Origin: Thalassococcus_A lentus | GTDB taxonomy: Bacteria; Pseudomonadota; Alphaproteobacteria; Rhodobacterales; Rhodobacteraceae | Reading direction: 5' to 3' | DNA length: 64,000 nucleotides | NCBI RefSeq assembly: GCF_028023555.1 | Contig: NZ_JAQIOY010000006.1 | Location: 62,001-126,000, forward strand | Shown: piece by piece, positions 34,122 through 42,478 of the stretch | Position numbering within the stretch: the first letter of the stretch is position 1 | How the letters are laid out: each line of letters opens with the position of its first letter | The notes under the pieces: model-generated | Seen by the model: only the letters and a program-made list of their open reading frames with translations | Database searches by the model: none | What the model was told of the DNA's origin: nothing | Position numbers and translations under genes: made by a program

Positions 34122-34829
34122 ATGAATTGTCCGGTTATCATTGGCGGCGCAGCCGAAGCGCATGCGCTGGCGCAGCGCTTGCCGCAGGCGATTGTTCGCC
34201 TGCCCGAAGCCGAGCGCGTGCAGCGTGTCTGGCCGGGAGCTGTCAGCCACGGCCCGGTTTGCCCGGACTGGCTGCGGGCGCAGGGGGCCACTGCGGTGAT
34301 TGAGGCGGCTCATCCGTGCGATTTGCGTGTTGCGCGTGCCGCGCTGCGTGCCGCGGGTCAGGCAGGCTTGCCCTATCTACAGCTGGTGCGCCCGGAATGG
34401 CGTGCAAATCGCCGCGATCGCTGGGTTGCACTGCAAAGCGCCGCGCAGGCCAGACATGTTGTGCCCGATGGTGCCCGCGTCCTTGTAACTATGGGGCGCG
34501 CTGCTCTGAAAGAGCTGCACGGCTTGCGGGCACATTTATTGATCCGCAGGATCGCCAGTGGTGGGCCTCAGACTTTGCCGCCGGTGCGGTGCGGGCAATA
34601 CTGCACGGGGCAGGGCCCATTCTCCGTTGCGCAGGAAATTGCCTTTTTGCGCAAGAAGCGGATTGACTGGTTGCTGCTGCGCAATGCAGGCGGAACCGGG
34701 GGCTGGCCCAAGCTGGCGGCCGCCCGGCAATTGGGTTTGCCGGTTGCGATGGTAGAGCGGCCCAGACGCCCGGTAGGGCCGCGGGTCGAAACAGTCGAAG
34801 AGGCTTTGGAATGGCTGAGCAGGCAGTAG
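34122..34829 (+). CDS. cobK: Precorrin-6A (cobalt-precorrin-6A) reductase
   Basis: This 235-residue CobK/CbiJ enzyme reduces precorrin-6A with NADPH during cobalamin ring synthesis. The compact Rossmann-like start is CPVIIGGAAEAHALAQRL; AVIEAAHPCDLRVARAAL corresponds to the family's AtHPfA motif, and YLQLVRPEW and LLLRNAGGTGGWPKLAAARQLGLP to its C-terminal nucleotide site (split after GGW). The ATG at 34122 follows CAGGGG. No other cob gene is adjacent, an orphan position, and the gene overlaps the glycosylase gene by 19 bases. Confidence 0.85.
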   Translation: MNCPVIIGGAAEAHALAQRLPQAIVRLPEAERVQRVWPGAVSHGPVCPDWLRAQGATAVIEAAHPCDLRVARAALRAAGQAGLPYLQLVRPEWRANRRDRWVALQSAAQARHVVPDGARVLVTMGRAALKELHGLRAHLLIRRIASGGPQTLPPVRCGQYCTGQGPFSVAQEIAFLRKKRIDWLLLRNAGGTGGWPKLAAARQLGLPVAMVERPRRPVGPRVETVEEALEWLSRQ

Positions 34830-35452
34830 GTCGGATCATCAAATCAGATGCCTGCGTCTCCGAAGGCGTAGACTGGCTGTCCAAGACACACCCGCGTTTT
34901 GCCGCTGCGCTTGAGGCCACAGGCCCATTGCCATTGCGGTTGCGGCCGGACGGGTTTGCCCAGCTTTTGCAGGCCATCGTCAGCCAGCAGGTCAGCGTGG
35001 CTTCGGCGCGGGCGATCTGGACCAAACTGGAAGATGCCCGGATGACCGAGGCACAGCCGATTTTGCAGACATCCGAAGAAGACTTGCGGGCGCTGGGCCT
35101 GAGCCGGCAAAAGGCAGCCTATGCCCGGGCGTTGGCCGAGGCGGCAATCGATTTTGATGCACTGCGCGCTGCGCCCACCGAACAGGTCATTGCGACGCTG
35201 ACCGCTGTAAAGGGCATCGGGGTCTGGACCGCCGAAATCTACGCGATGTTCAGTCTTGGCCGGGCAGACGTTTTTGCGCCCGGTGATCTGGCCTTGCAGG
35301 AAGGCGCGCGTATTCTGTTTGAGATGCCTGAACGACCAAAGGAAAAGGCTCTACGGCGCATGGCGCAGGACTGGAGCCCATGGAGATCGGTTGCGGCGCG
35401 TACGCTCTGGGCCTACTACCATGTCATAAAACAGCGAGAGGGCACCTTATGA
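34811..35452 (+). CDS. AlkA-type DNA-3-methyladenine glycosylase (HhH-GPD)
   Basis: This 213-residue base-excision glycosylase has the HhH-GPD fold: LLQAIVSQQVSVASARAIW at the start of the domain, LGLSRQKAAYARALAEAA, the helix-hairpin-helix LTAVKGIGVWTAEIYAMF (about 133-150) and the catalytic Asp in DVFAPGDLAL (about 157-161). It removes alkylated purines. The absence of the extra N-terminal domain of E. coli AlkA is usual for the short bacterial form. It overlaps cobK upstream and the esterase gene downstream (ATGA). Confidence 0.92.
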   Translation: MAEQAVGRIIKSDACVSEGVDWLSKTHPRFAAALEATGPLPLRLRPDGFAQLLQAIVSQQVSVASARAIWTKLEDARMTEAQPILQTSEEDLRALGLSRQKAAYARALAEAAIDFDALRAAPTEQVIATLTAVKGIGVWTAEIYAMFSLGRADVFAPGDLALQEGARILFEMPERPKEKALRRMAQDWSPWRSVAARTLWAYYHVIKQREGTL

Positions 35453-36114
35453 CGCGCGTTTTGAATACTGGCCGGAAGGCCGCTGCTTCGGGTGAAACCC
35501 GATCCTGCGTGGTTTTTCTGCATGGCTATGGTGCCAATGGCGCAGATCTACTCGGTCTTGCTGACCCGCTCTCAGAGCATCTGCCCGATACGCTCTTTGT
35601 GGCGCCGGATGCGCCCGAGGCCTGTGCTGGCGCACCTATGGGCTTTCAATGGTTTCCGATCCCTTGGATCGACGGCTCGTCCGAAGAAGAAAGCATGGCC
35701 GGCATGGCGCGCGCGGTCGATGACCTGAATGCCTTTCTCGATGCTCTCATGGTGGACGAGGACCTGCTGCCCGAGCAGGTGGCACTGGTCGGCTTTTCGC
35801 AAGGCACCATGATGAGCCTGCATGTGGCCCCGCGCCGCGAAGACGAAATTGCGGGCATTGTTGCCTTTTCGGGCCGCCTGCTCGCGCCGGAACTGCTTGA
35901 AGACGAAGTGGTCAGCCGTCCACCAATCCTGCTGGTTCACGGCGATCAGGATGACGTGGTTCCCCCACAATCCTTGCCTGAAGCGGCCGAAGCCCTGCAA
36001 AAAGCGGGTTGGAAAGAAGTCTATGCCCACGTCATGAAAGGCACCGGCCACGGCATAGCGCCAGACGGTCTGGGCGTAGCGCTGGCCTTTTTGCGCGACA
36101 AGTGCGGTTTCTGA
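35449..36114 (+). CDS. Alpha/beta-hydrolase, phospholipase/carboxylesterase family
   Basis: This 221-residue serine hydrolase of the short carboxylesterase family has the oxyanion motif VVFLHGYGANGADLLG, the nucleophile in LVGFSQGTMMSLH (about residue 117), the Asp region ILLVHGDQDDVVPP and the final His in VMKGTGHGIAPDG. Cytoplasmic, with no signal peptide. Members hydrolyse short esters or deacylate lipids or proteins; the substrate here is unknown. The start overlaps the glycosylase stop (ATGA), giving a three-gene plus-strand unit with cobK. Confidence 0.9.
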   Translation: MTRVLNTGRKAAASGETRSCVVFLHGYGANGADLLGLADPLSEHLPDTLFVAPDAPEACAGAPMGFQWFPIPWIDGSSEEESMAGMARAVDDLNAFLDALMVDEDLLPEQVALVGFSQGTMMSLHVAPRREDEIAGIVAFSGRLLAPELLEDEVVSRPPILLVHGDQDDVVPPQSLPEAAEALQKAGWKEVYAHVMKGTGHGIAPDGLGVALAFLRDKCGF

Positions 36115-36147
36115 GGACCGGCTGCGGCACCGCAACTTCGTTGTGAG

Positions 36148-36930
36148 CTACCGGTAAAGATCGGCTCTGCGATCACGCAAGTGCGATAGGGCGCTGCGTA
36201 CATTCGACAGGTGCGTCTTTGACAGATCGGCAAAGATCATCTCTTGGCCCGTCCCCGCGCGGGCGACGTCCTGCCCGTCAGGTCCTGCGACGCAGGACAG
36301 CCCGCAATAGTCAAATGCGCCTTCGCTGCCGACACGATTGGCATAAGCCATATAGATTTCATTTTCTTCGGCGCGCGTCGGAACCATGCGGGTCGCGACC
36401 CCGATATAGGGGGCCATATTTGCGGTCGGAACCAAGATGGCCTCGGCACCCTGCAACGCGTATGTCCGCACAAGTTCCGGGAATTCTATGTCATAGCAAA
36501 TGGCGAGCCCCAAAGACCAACCTTTGAATTGAACCAGCGGGCAAAGACACTCAGCAGCGCTGAACGCTGCGCGGTCAACATCGCCAAACAGATGTGTCTT
36601 GCGGCAAATCGAAAGCACCTCGCCGGAGCAATCCACCAAGGCAGCGGCGTTATAAACCCTGTCGCCATGTCTTTCGGGAAAGCCGCAGAGCACGGCCAGA
36701 TCATGCCGCCGGGCCATTTCAATCAGGCTTTGTACCATCGGCCCGTCCGCTGGCTCGGCCAGTTGGTGGATGCGATCACGGCCAATGTTGTAGCCGGACA
36801 GCGCCATTTCCGGAAAGACGATCAGATCTGCCCCGCCGGCCTTGGCTTGGGCGCAGGCCTGATCACAAAGAGCGACTGTATCGGGAACACTCCGATCGAC
36901 CGAATTCATCTGAAAAAGGGCCAGCCTCAT
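36148..36930 (-). CDS. Nitrilase-superfamily carbon-nitrogen hydrolase
   Basis: This 260-residue hydrolase has the Glu-Lys-Cys triad of the superfamily: Glu41 in VFPEMALSGY, Lys111 in CRKTHLFGD and Cys145 in AICYDIEFPE. These enzymes hydrolyse amides (omega-amidases, N-carbamoylputrescine amidases, R-amidases). As last gene of the Pot-importer operon and overlapping the amidase start by 4 bases, it probably acts on an amide or carbamoyl form of a polyamine or its breakdown product. The Lys111 context resembles the aliphatic amidase/carbamoylputrescinase side, but the exact substrate is not readable. Confidence 0.88.
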   Translation of the reverse strand: MRLALFQMNSVDRSVPDTVALCDQACAQAKAGGADLIVFPEMALSGYNIGRDRIHQLAEPADGPMVQSLIEMARRHDLAVLCGFPERHGDRVYNAAALVDCSGEVLSICRKTHLFGDVDRAAFSAAECLCPLVQFKGWSLGLAICYDIEFPELVRTYALQGAEAILVPTANMAPYIGVATRMVPTRAEENEIYMAYANRVGSEGAFDYCGLSCVAGPDGQDVARAGTGQEMIFADLSKTHLSNVRSALSHLRDRRADLYR

Positions 36931-38609
36931 GGCAGGTCAGGCGGTGCTGTGCGGTAGGGGCCTGTCGCCTCGAATGCGCAGGCCAGTTCCAATAGCGCAA
37001 CATCCGAATAGGCGCGTCCGGCAAAGGTCAACCCGACGGGCATGCCAATGTCATCCATGGTGCCCATCGGCACAGTCACGGTTGGAACGCCCAAGTGGCG
37101 GATTGCGAGGTTGCCGTTTGCAACCCAGACTCCGTTGCGCCACGCCAGATCCGCAGAGACTGGGTTCGTATCGGCGTCCGCAGGGCCGACGTCTGCAACA
37201 GCGGGGAAAACGACAGCATCGAGGCCCAGTTCGTCCATCCAGTCCTCCAGATCGATGCGGCGCGTTTTTTCAAGACCGCGCAGACCGCCTTCCAATGTTG
37301 GGATATCGGCGAAATCATCGCGTGGATGGGCGCGGGCGTGGGCTGGATAGTCGGCAATGTCGTCTTCGAAGCCCGTGTAGCGGTCCGGCAGGCTGCCGGG
37401 GGGCGCTGGGAAAATCCGGCTGCCGTCAATGTCAGCCAATCGGGCAAAGTTCGGATCCGCGTTGGCCTTTAGAAAGTCGTCCCAAGCCCAGACTGAGAGA
37501 TCAGTGATTTCATGGTGCAAAAATCCTTCGGGCAGAAGGCCGCGCGTGCTGATCTTTGGCGCGCCGGGTCGATCAACCTCGTAGTTCGTGACCATCGGAA
37601 AATCGACCACAACAACGCTCGCCCCGGCCTGTTCAAGCGCCGATTTTGCAGCATGCCAAAGCGCGATGACCGATGCCCTGGTGTTGATCCGCTGGCCCGT
37701 AGGCCCGCCGATACCAGGGTTGTCACTGGTGCCCGCCTCTGCATCGGCGTTGATATACATGGCCGGAACGCCAAAGCGTTTGCCGCTCAACGATCCGGCC
37801 GCCAGCGCGGGGTAAGAGGCAGGGCGTAGGTCCGAGGCCTTTGGCAGCGACACCCAGGGTTGGGCACGCCAGAAATCGCCGCGTGTTTTGGAATCATCTA
37901 CAACCAGCACGTCGAGCACTTCGAGCATATCGGCCATGCTGCGTGTGTGCGGCACCACAACATCCATCGTTGGAACCAAGGGCCAGTTGCCACGAACCGA
38001 GATCACCCCTCGGCTGGGTGTGTATGCGCACAGCGCATTGTTCGAGGCTGGCGCCCGACCGCTGGACCATGTTTCTTCACCCAGTCCGAACGCGGCAAAG
38101 CTGGCGGCTGTTGCACTCCCGGATCCGTTTGATGACCCAGAGGCGAAGGCCGCCGTTAGGTAATCGGGGTTGTAGGGGGATTCCGCGCGCCCATAGACCC
38201 CGCGTTGCATACCACCATTGGCCATCGGTGGCATGTTGGTTAGCCCCAAAAGGATCGCGCCGGCCCTGCGTAATTGTGCGATGGCAAAGGCATCGTCCGT
38301 GGCGACCAGATCCGCAAAGGCCGGAGACCCCGCCGCAACTGTCAGACCCCTGACCTTGTAACTGTTCTTGGCAGTGTAGGGGATGCCGTCCAAAGGGCTG
38401 CGTATGCGCCCCTCGGCCCGGCGCTGGTCTGACGCCGCGGCTTCGGCCAGAGCATCGGGGTTTAAGACCGGGACCGCGTTCAACCGTGGTCCGTTTCTGT
38501 CATATTTTTCGATCCGGTCGAGATAGGCCGTCACAAGCCCGACGCTGGTGATCTCGCCGCGTTCCAAGGCAAGGCGCAGGTCAGATATTGTCGCTTCTAC
38601 GATAGTCAC
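36927..38609 (-). CDS. Amidase-signature family amidase
   Basis: This 560-residue amidase has the Ser-cis-Ser-Lys centre of the amidase-signature family: Lys81 in IPYTAKNSYKV, the Gly/Ser-rich stretch ASGSSNGSGSATA (cis-Ser at 159-160) and the nucleophile in ETWSSGRAPAS (Ser183, where TGGSIR is usual). A long C-terminal part (PALAAGSLSGKRFGVPAMY, LGVPTVTVPMGTMDDIGMPVG) completes the fold. Family members hydrolyse a wide range of amides. It overlaps its neighbours by 4 bases on both sides, within the polyamine operon, so an N-acyl or gamma-glutamyl amine is a plausible substrate. Confidence 0.88.
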   Translation of the reverse strand: MTIVEATISDLRLALERGEITSVGLVTAYLDRIEKYDRNGPRLNAVPVLNPDALAEAAASDQRRAEGRIRSPLDGIPYTAKNSYKVRGLTVAAGSPAFADLVATDDAFAIAQLRRAGAILLGLTNMPPMANGGMQRGVYGRAESPYNPDYLTAAFASGSSNGSGSATAASFAAFGLGEETWSSGRAPASNNALCAYTPSRGVISVRGNWPLVPTMDVVVPHTRSMADMLEVLDVLVVDDSKTRGDFWRAQPWVSLPKASDLRPASYPALAAGSLSGKRFGVPAMYINADAEAGTSDNPGIGGPTGQRINTRASVIALWHAAKSALEQAGASVVVVDFPMVTNYEVDRPGAPKISTRGLLPEGFLHHEITDLSVWAWDDFLKANADPNFARLADIDGSRIFPAPPGSLPDRYTGFEDDIADYPAHARAHPRDDFADIPTLEGGLRGLEKTRRIDLEDWMDELGLDAVVFPAVADVGPADADTNPVSADLAWRNGVWVANGNLAIRHLGVPTVTVPMGTMDDIGMPVGLTFAGRAYSDVALLELACAFEATGPYRTAPPDLP

Positions 38610-39637
38610 GGCGGGCCCTCGAACCCTTGCAGCACATTCACGGCGTTCACACCGATTTCTGCGATGTCATAGCCGCCCTCCATGACAAACAGTGTTGGCA
38701 GGTTCAGCGCCGCGATATCCGCGCCATAGGTGGTGAAATCCTCGGATTTGAGTTTGAAAAAGCTGATCGGGTCCGTCTCAAAGGTGTCCACGCCCAGCGA
38801 GACAATCAACTGGTCTGGCGCATAACTCCGGATCTGGTGCAAGGCTTTGGATAGCGCTGCGCGCCAGGTGGTGAAATCTGTGTTCGGCGGCAAGGGATAG
38901 TTGAAATTGTATCCTTCACCGGCACCATGGCCTGTTTCATCGGCGTGGCCCAGAAAATGCGGGAAGGCATCCATTGGATCGCCATGGATCGAAATGAAAA
39001 GCACATCGTCGCGGGCGTCAAAGATGTCCTGTGTTCCATTGCCGTGGTGAAAGTCCACATCAAGGATGGCAACGCGGCTACTGCCATGATCCAGAAAGCT
39101 CTGAGCGGCAACGGCAGCGTTGTTCACAAAGCAATAGCCGCCGTACATGTCGATCGCCGCGTGGTGGCCCGGTGGACGGCAGAGCGAAAAGGCAGCATTT
39201 GCGCCGTCCAAGATCCGTTTGGCTCCGGTCAGCGCGACTTGCGCCGATGCGTAGGCTGCCTCCCATGTGCCTTCTGAAATCGAGGTTTCACAGGCCAGTG
39301 CATAATATCCAAGGCGTCCTTCGATATGGTTGGGGATATGCGCCGACATGCGCCTTGCAGGCCAGACAGTGGGCATCGCTTCGCCTTGAAAACCGGCGGC
39401 CTGCCAGTCTGTCCAGGCAACTTTTAGAAAATCGATAAAGGTTTGGTCATGGACCGCAAGGATAGGGTCCAGTCCGAAATCCTCTGGTTCTGTAACCGGC
39501 CCAAGACCCACTTCGCGGACCCGGTTGATGATGTATTCGGCCCGGGACGGGCGTTCAAACGGCTCTACAAGCTGTCCGCCATACAATTCGGTTTTGGCGT
39601 TCCGTAGCGCGTGGCGCTCGGTAAAGATCGTTTCCAT
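38606..39637 (-). CDS. Acetylpolyamine amidohydrolase (histone-deacetylase superfamily)
   Basis: This 343-residue zinc enzyme removes acetyl groups from acetylated polyamines. With the start at 39637 the tandem His is H158-H159 (RPPGHHAAI), the zinc ligands D195 and H197 (DVDFHHGN) and D284 (LGVDTFETD), and the transition-state Tyr is Y323 (GGYDIA). As I recall, these are the same residue numbers as in the Mycoplana ramosa enzyme, which supports both start and function. AAGGACGG precedes this ATG at good distance; another ATG lies 15 bases upstream. It follows the Pot binding protein and overlaps the amidase by 4 bases. Confidence 0.93.
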   Translation of the reverse strand: METIFTERHALRNAKTELYGGQLVEPFERPSRAEYIINRVREVGLGPVTEPEDFGLDPILAVHDQTFIDFLKVAWTDWQAAGFQGEAMPTVWPARRMSAHIPNHIEGRLGYYALACETSISEGTWEAAYASAQVALTGAKRILDGANAAFSLCRPPGHHAAIDMYGGYCFVNNAAVAAQSFLDHGSSRVAILDVDFHHGNGTQDIFDARDDVLFISIHGDPMDAFPHFLGHADETGHGAGEGYNFNYPLPPNTDFTTWRAALSKALHQIRSYAPDQLIVSLGVDTFETDPISFFKLKSEDFTTYGADIAALNLPTLFVMEGGYDIAEIGVNAVNVLQGFEGPP

Positions 39638-39659
39638 CAGCCGTCCTTCCAATCACAGA

Positions 39660-39684
39660 CGGCGGCCCCGTGATGGGACCGCCG
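39660..39684 (-). promoter_or_regulatory. Intercistronic stem-loop after the polyamine binding protein
   Basis: CGGCGGCCCC and GGGACCGCCG pair over ten positions (one wobble) around a 5-base loop, 20 bases beyond the binding-protein stop. No T-run follows on the minus strand. It probably stabilises the upstream message so that the binding protein is made in excess over the downstream enzymes. Confidence 0.5.
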
Positions 39685-39703
39685 CTGGTTTTGTGCCTGC
39701 AGA

Positions 39704-40732
39704 TCAGTTCTTGAGGTTGGTCCAGATCTGATCGTAGACCGCCTGAGTTGCCTGATCGCAAACGGCGATGAACGCCCCGGCGCCTGCCGTTTCCGGTGGA
39801 TTTGCCTCAGGCAGGGTCGCAAGATCGGGATCGAGGAACTCTTCGGCCCCTGTCACACCCAATCCGTAGCGCGCATAATTTGAAACCGCGGCGATGTTTT
39901 CCGGCTCAAGCAGGAAATCCATGAACTTGATCGCACTGTCGCGGTTGGGGGCGTCCTTCAAAAGCACGACGTTGTCCATCCAGACCACATAGCCCTGCGT
40001 CGGGAAGGCATAGGTGATCGAGGCACGTTCTTCGCGCGCCTTGGCGCTGAAGCCGTCATAAATCATGCCGACAGACACGTCACCGGACAACAGAACTTCT
40101 TTCGCGGTGTCCGAGTTGAACGACGCCCAGTGGGTCTTGGCGTTCTGAAGCATGTCATTCAAAGCGCTCAGGCGGTCGCGGTCCGTGTCACACTGCGGAA
40201 AGCCCATGTGCAACGCGGCAAGCGCCATGACTTCACCCTGACTGTCGAGCATGTTGATTTTGCCCGAAAGTTCCTCGGGCGGGTTGAACAACAGGTCGGT
40301 GGTGTTGATCTCGCCGTCATAGTCTTCGGTGTTTACCGAGAAAGAGGTGGAACCCCACTGATAGGGGATCGAATGCTTGCGGCCCGGATCGAACGAAGGA
40401 TCGGCCCATGCGGACGCGATATTGCCCTTGTTGGTCAATTCGCCATCTGCAATCGTGTCGAGCAGGCCTTCGCCAGCCATGATCTGAACCATATAATCGC
40501 CGGGCACGGCAACGTCATACGTGCCCATGCCGCCCGCCTTCAAAGAGGCCAGCATCGCTTCGTTGGAATCGTAGGTGTCCATCGTCACCTTGATCCCGGT
40601 TTCCGCCTCGAACTTTTCCAGCAGTTCCGCGGGCATGTATTCAAACCAGTGATAGATAACGAGCTCGCCTTCGGCGGCGGCTGAATTGGCAAGAAGCGCC
40701 AAGGCCATTGCGGATGATGTTAACAGTTTCAT
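39704..40732 (-). CDS. potD: Polyamine-type ABC transporter binding protein (PotD/PotF family)
   Basis: This 342-residue periplasmic protein has a signal peptide (MKLLTSSAMALALLANSAAA). Its mature part opens like PotD: GELVIYHWFEYMPAELLEKF, KVTMDTYDSNEAMLASLKAG (each split by a turn), then VPGDYMVQIMAGEGLLD. The acidic and aromatic residues that hold polyamines (Trp and Tyr in the first strand, Asp in AVPGDY) are in the usual places. Spermidine or putrescine is likely but acetylated or other cationic amines are possible. CAGGGAG precedes the ATG. Confidence 0.9.
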   Translation of the reverse strand: MKLLTSSAMALALLANSAAAEGELVIYHWFEYMPAELLEKFEAETGIKVTMDTYDSNEAMLASLKAGGMGTYDVAVPGDYMVQIMAGEGLLDTIADGELTNKGNIASAWADPSFDPGRKHSIPYQWGSTSFSVNTEDYDGEINTTDLLFNPPEELSGKINMLDSQGEVMALAALHMGFPQCDTDRDRLSALNDMLQNAKTHWASFNSDTAKEVLLSGDVSVGMIYDGFSAKAREERASITYAFPTQGYVVWMDNVVLLKDAPNRDSAIKFMDFLLEPENIAAVSNYARYGLGVTGAEEFLDPDLATLPEANPPETAGAGAFIAVCDQATQAVYDQIWTNLKN

Positions 40733-40748
40733 TTTTAACTCCCTGTTT

Positions 40749-41555
40749 CTATTGTGTATTGTTTCGCTTGGATACGAAGTACGACAGCGTCACCATCACG
40801 ATCGAGAAGCCCAGAAGCATCGTTGAGATCGCCATGATGTTGGGCTTTAGCCCTTGTTTCACCGAACCAAAGATCGCTGTGGGAAGGGTTTCTACACCGG
40901 CCCCTTTCACGAAATTGGTGATGATGAAATCGTCGAGGCTGACAATGAAGGCCAGCAGGAAACCAGAGATGATACCGGGCATCATCAATGGCAAAAGAAT
41001 GCGCCGAAAGGCCTGTGCCCGCGTTGCGTAAAGATCCATCGCTGCATGTTCGTAGGTGTCTTCAATGCCTTGCATGCGGGCTTGGATCGGCAGGTAGGCA
41101 AAGGGAATGCAAAACGCGATATGGGCCACAAGGATCGTCATGTAGCCACGGGTGAACCCGATCGAATTGAAAAAGATCAAAGTCGCCACGGCGAGTACGA
41201 TCTCTGGCACCATGATTGGCAGGGTTATCAGCCCCAGCGATGGGGTCCGAAGTCGGAATTTTCCGCCTCGGACAATCGCGGTGGCGGCCGCGGTGGCAAT
41301 CGCCGTGGCCAATGTCGCCGCGATCAGCGCGATCGAAAAGGAGTTCAGAGCGGCCTGCTTGAACTTGGCGCTTTCGGGGCCGACGAAAACTTCGGCGTAC
41401 CAGCGCAGGGACAGACCCTCCCAGACGGTCAGTGATCGCGAGGCGTTGAAGGAATAGACCGTCACAACGATCAAGGGCGCATAGAGCACGACCAGACACA
41501 GAATGGTCATGAACCGAAAGCCGGTATAGGTCCTCACATCCGTCTTGGCGCTCAT
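40749..41555 (-). CDS. potC: Polyamine ABC transporter permease (PotC/PotI family)
   Basis: This 268-residue inner-membrane protein has six membrane segments and the coupling loop EHAAMDLYATRAQAFRRILLPLMMPG (split after TRA). The N-terminal LCLVVLYAPLIVVTVYSFN and C-terminal FSIVMVTLSYFV fit PotC. It overlaps the potB stop by 4 bases and lies 16 bases before the binding-protein gene. Confidence 0.92.
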   Translation of the reverse strand: MSAKTDVRTYTGFRFMTILCLVVLYAPLIVVTVYSFNASRSLTVWEGLSLRWYAEVFVGPESAKFKQAALNSFSIALIAATLATAIATAAATAIVRGGKFRLRTPSLGLITLPIMVPEIVLAVATLIFFNSIGFTRGYMTILVAHIAFCIPFAYLPIQARMQGIEDTYEHAAMDLYATRAQAFRRILLPLMMPGIISGFLLAFIVSLDDFIITNFVKGAGVETLPTAIFGSVKQGLKPNIMAISTMLLGFSIVMVTLSYFVSKRNNTQ

Positions 41556-42478
41556 GCTGAAGCCTCCGCCCGGCGCTGTTGATGGGCAAAGATCATCAAC
41601 AGGATCAGAACCATGCTCAGCAGGATCATCGAGGCCGCCGCACCAAAGGGCCAGTTGCCCGCGTTGCCTTTGAATTGCTCTTCGATCAACGAGCCAATCA
41701 TGAAGTTCTTGGCACCGCCCAGAAGGTCAGGCGCAAGAAAGGCGCCAAGACTGGGTACAAAGACAAGGATGCAACCGGCGATGACCCCGGGCCGCACCGC
41801 AGGCAGCACGATGCGGCGCAGGGTCGTCCATTTGGTGGCGTAGAGATCAGCGGCGGCTTCGGACATGGAAAAGTTGTAGCGTTCAACCGCCGCATAGATC
41901 GGCAAAACCATGAATGGCAGATAGCTGTAGAACAGCCCCAGCTGCACGGCGAGGTTTGTATTGATGATCTGCAGCGGCTCGGCGATCAGGCCGATGTTCA
42001 GCAAAAAGTCGTTCAGCGGACCTTCGTCGCGGAGCAGGAATTTCATGGAAACCGTGCGGATCAGCAAGTTCACCCAATAGGGGATTGTGATCAGGAACAC
42101 CCAAAGTGCTCGGGTTTTGGCCGGGCGCGTTGCGATATAGTAGGCCGTGGGAAAGCCGATCAGCAATGACAGGATCGTTGCCAGCCCTGCCTGCCAGATT
42201 GAGCGCCAGAATATGGTGATATAAGTCCATTGCAGTTTCGGTTCGCTATCGCCGAAAAGCCCGCGATCGAAAAAGAACTGGTCATAAGCGGCCAGTGTCG
42301 GATCCCAGATCACCCCGCCGCGAAATTCCTTGGTCAGGAACGAATAGATCACCATGACGCAGACCGGAGCGAGCACAAAGACACCCAAAACCGCCCAGGA
42401 TGGCATCAAGAGCCAATGGCGCGCGCGGGCGTAGGTATCTGACGCGGTCGAGCCGCCCGGGGCCGCGCCGCCTGCCAT
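41552..42478 (-). CDS. potB: Polyamine ABC transporter permease (PotB/PotH family)
   Basis: This 308-residue permease has six membrane segments and the EAA loop EAAADLYATKWTTLRRIVLPAVRPG (split after TKW). AVLGVFVLAPVCVMVIYSF is the first helix and FKGNAGNWPFGAAASMILL the family's C-terminal signature. It pairs with PotC. Its first base is the last base of the potA stop codon (TGATG), and it overlaps potC by 4 bases. Confidence 0.92.
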   Translation of the reverse strand: MAGGAAPGGSTASDTYARARHWLLMPSWAVLGVFVLAPVCVMVIYSFLTKEFRGGVIWDPTLAAYDQFFFDRGLFGDSEPKLQWTYITIFWRSIWQAGLATILSLLIGFPTAYYIATRPAKTRALWVFLITIPYWVNLLIRTVSMKFLLRDEGPLNDFLLNIGLIAEPLQIINTNLAVQLGLFYSYLPFMVLPIYAAVERYNFSMSEAAADLYATKWTTLRRIVLPAVRPGVIAGCILVFVPSLGAFLAPDLLGGAKNFMIGSLIEEQFKGNAGNWPFGAAASMILLSMVLILLMIFAHQQRRAEASA

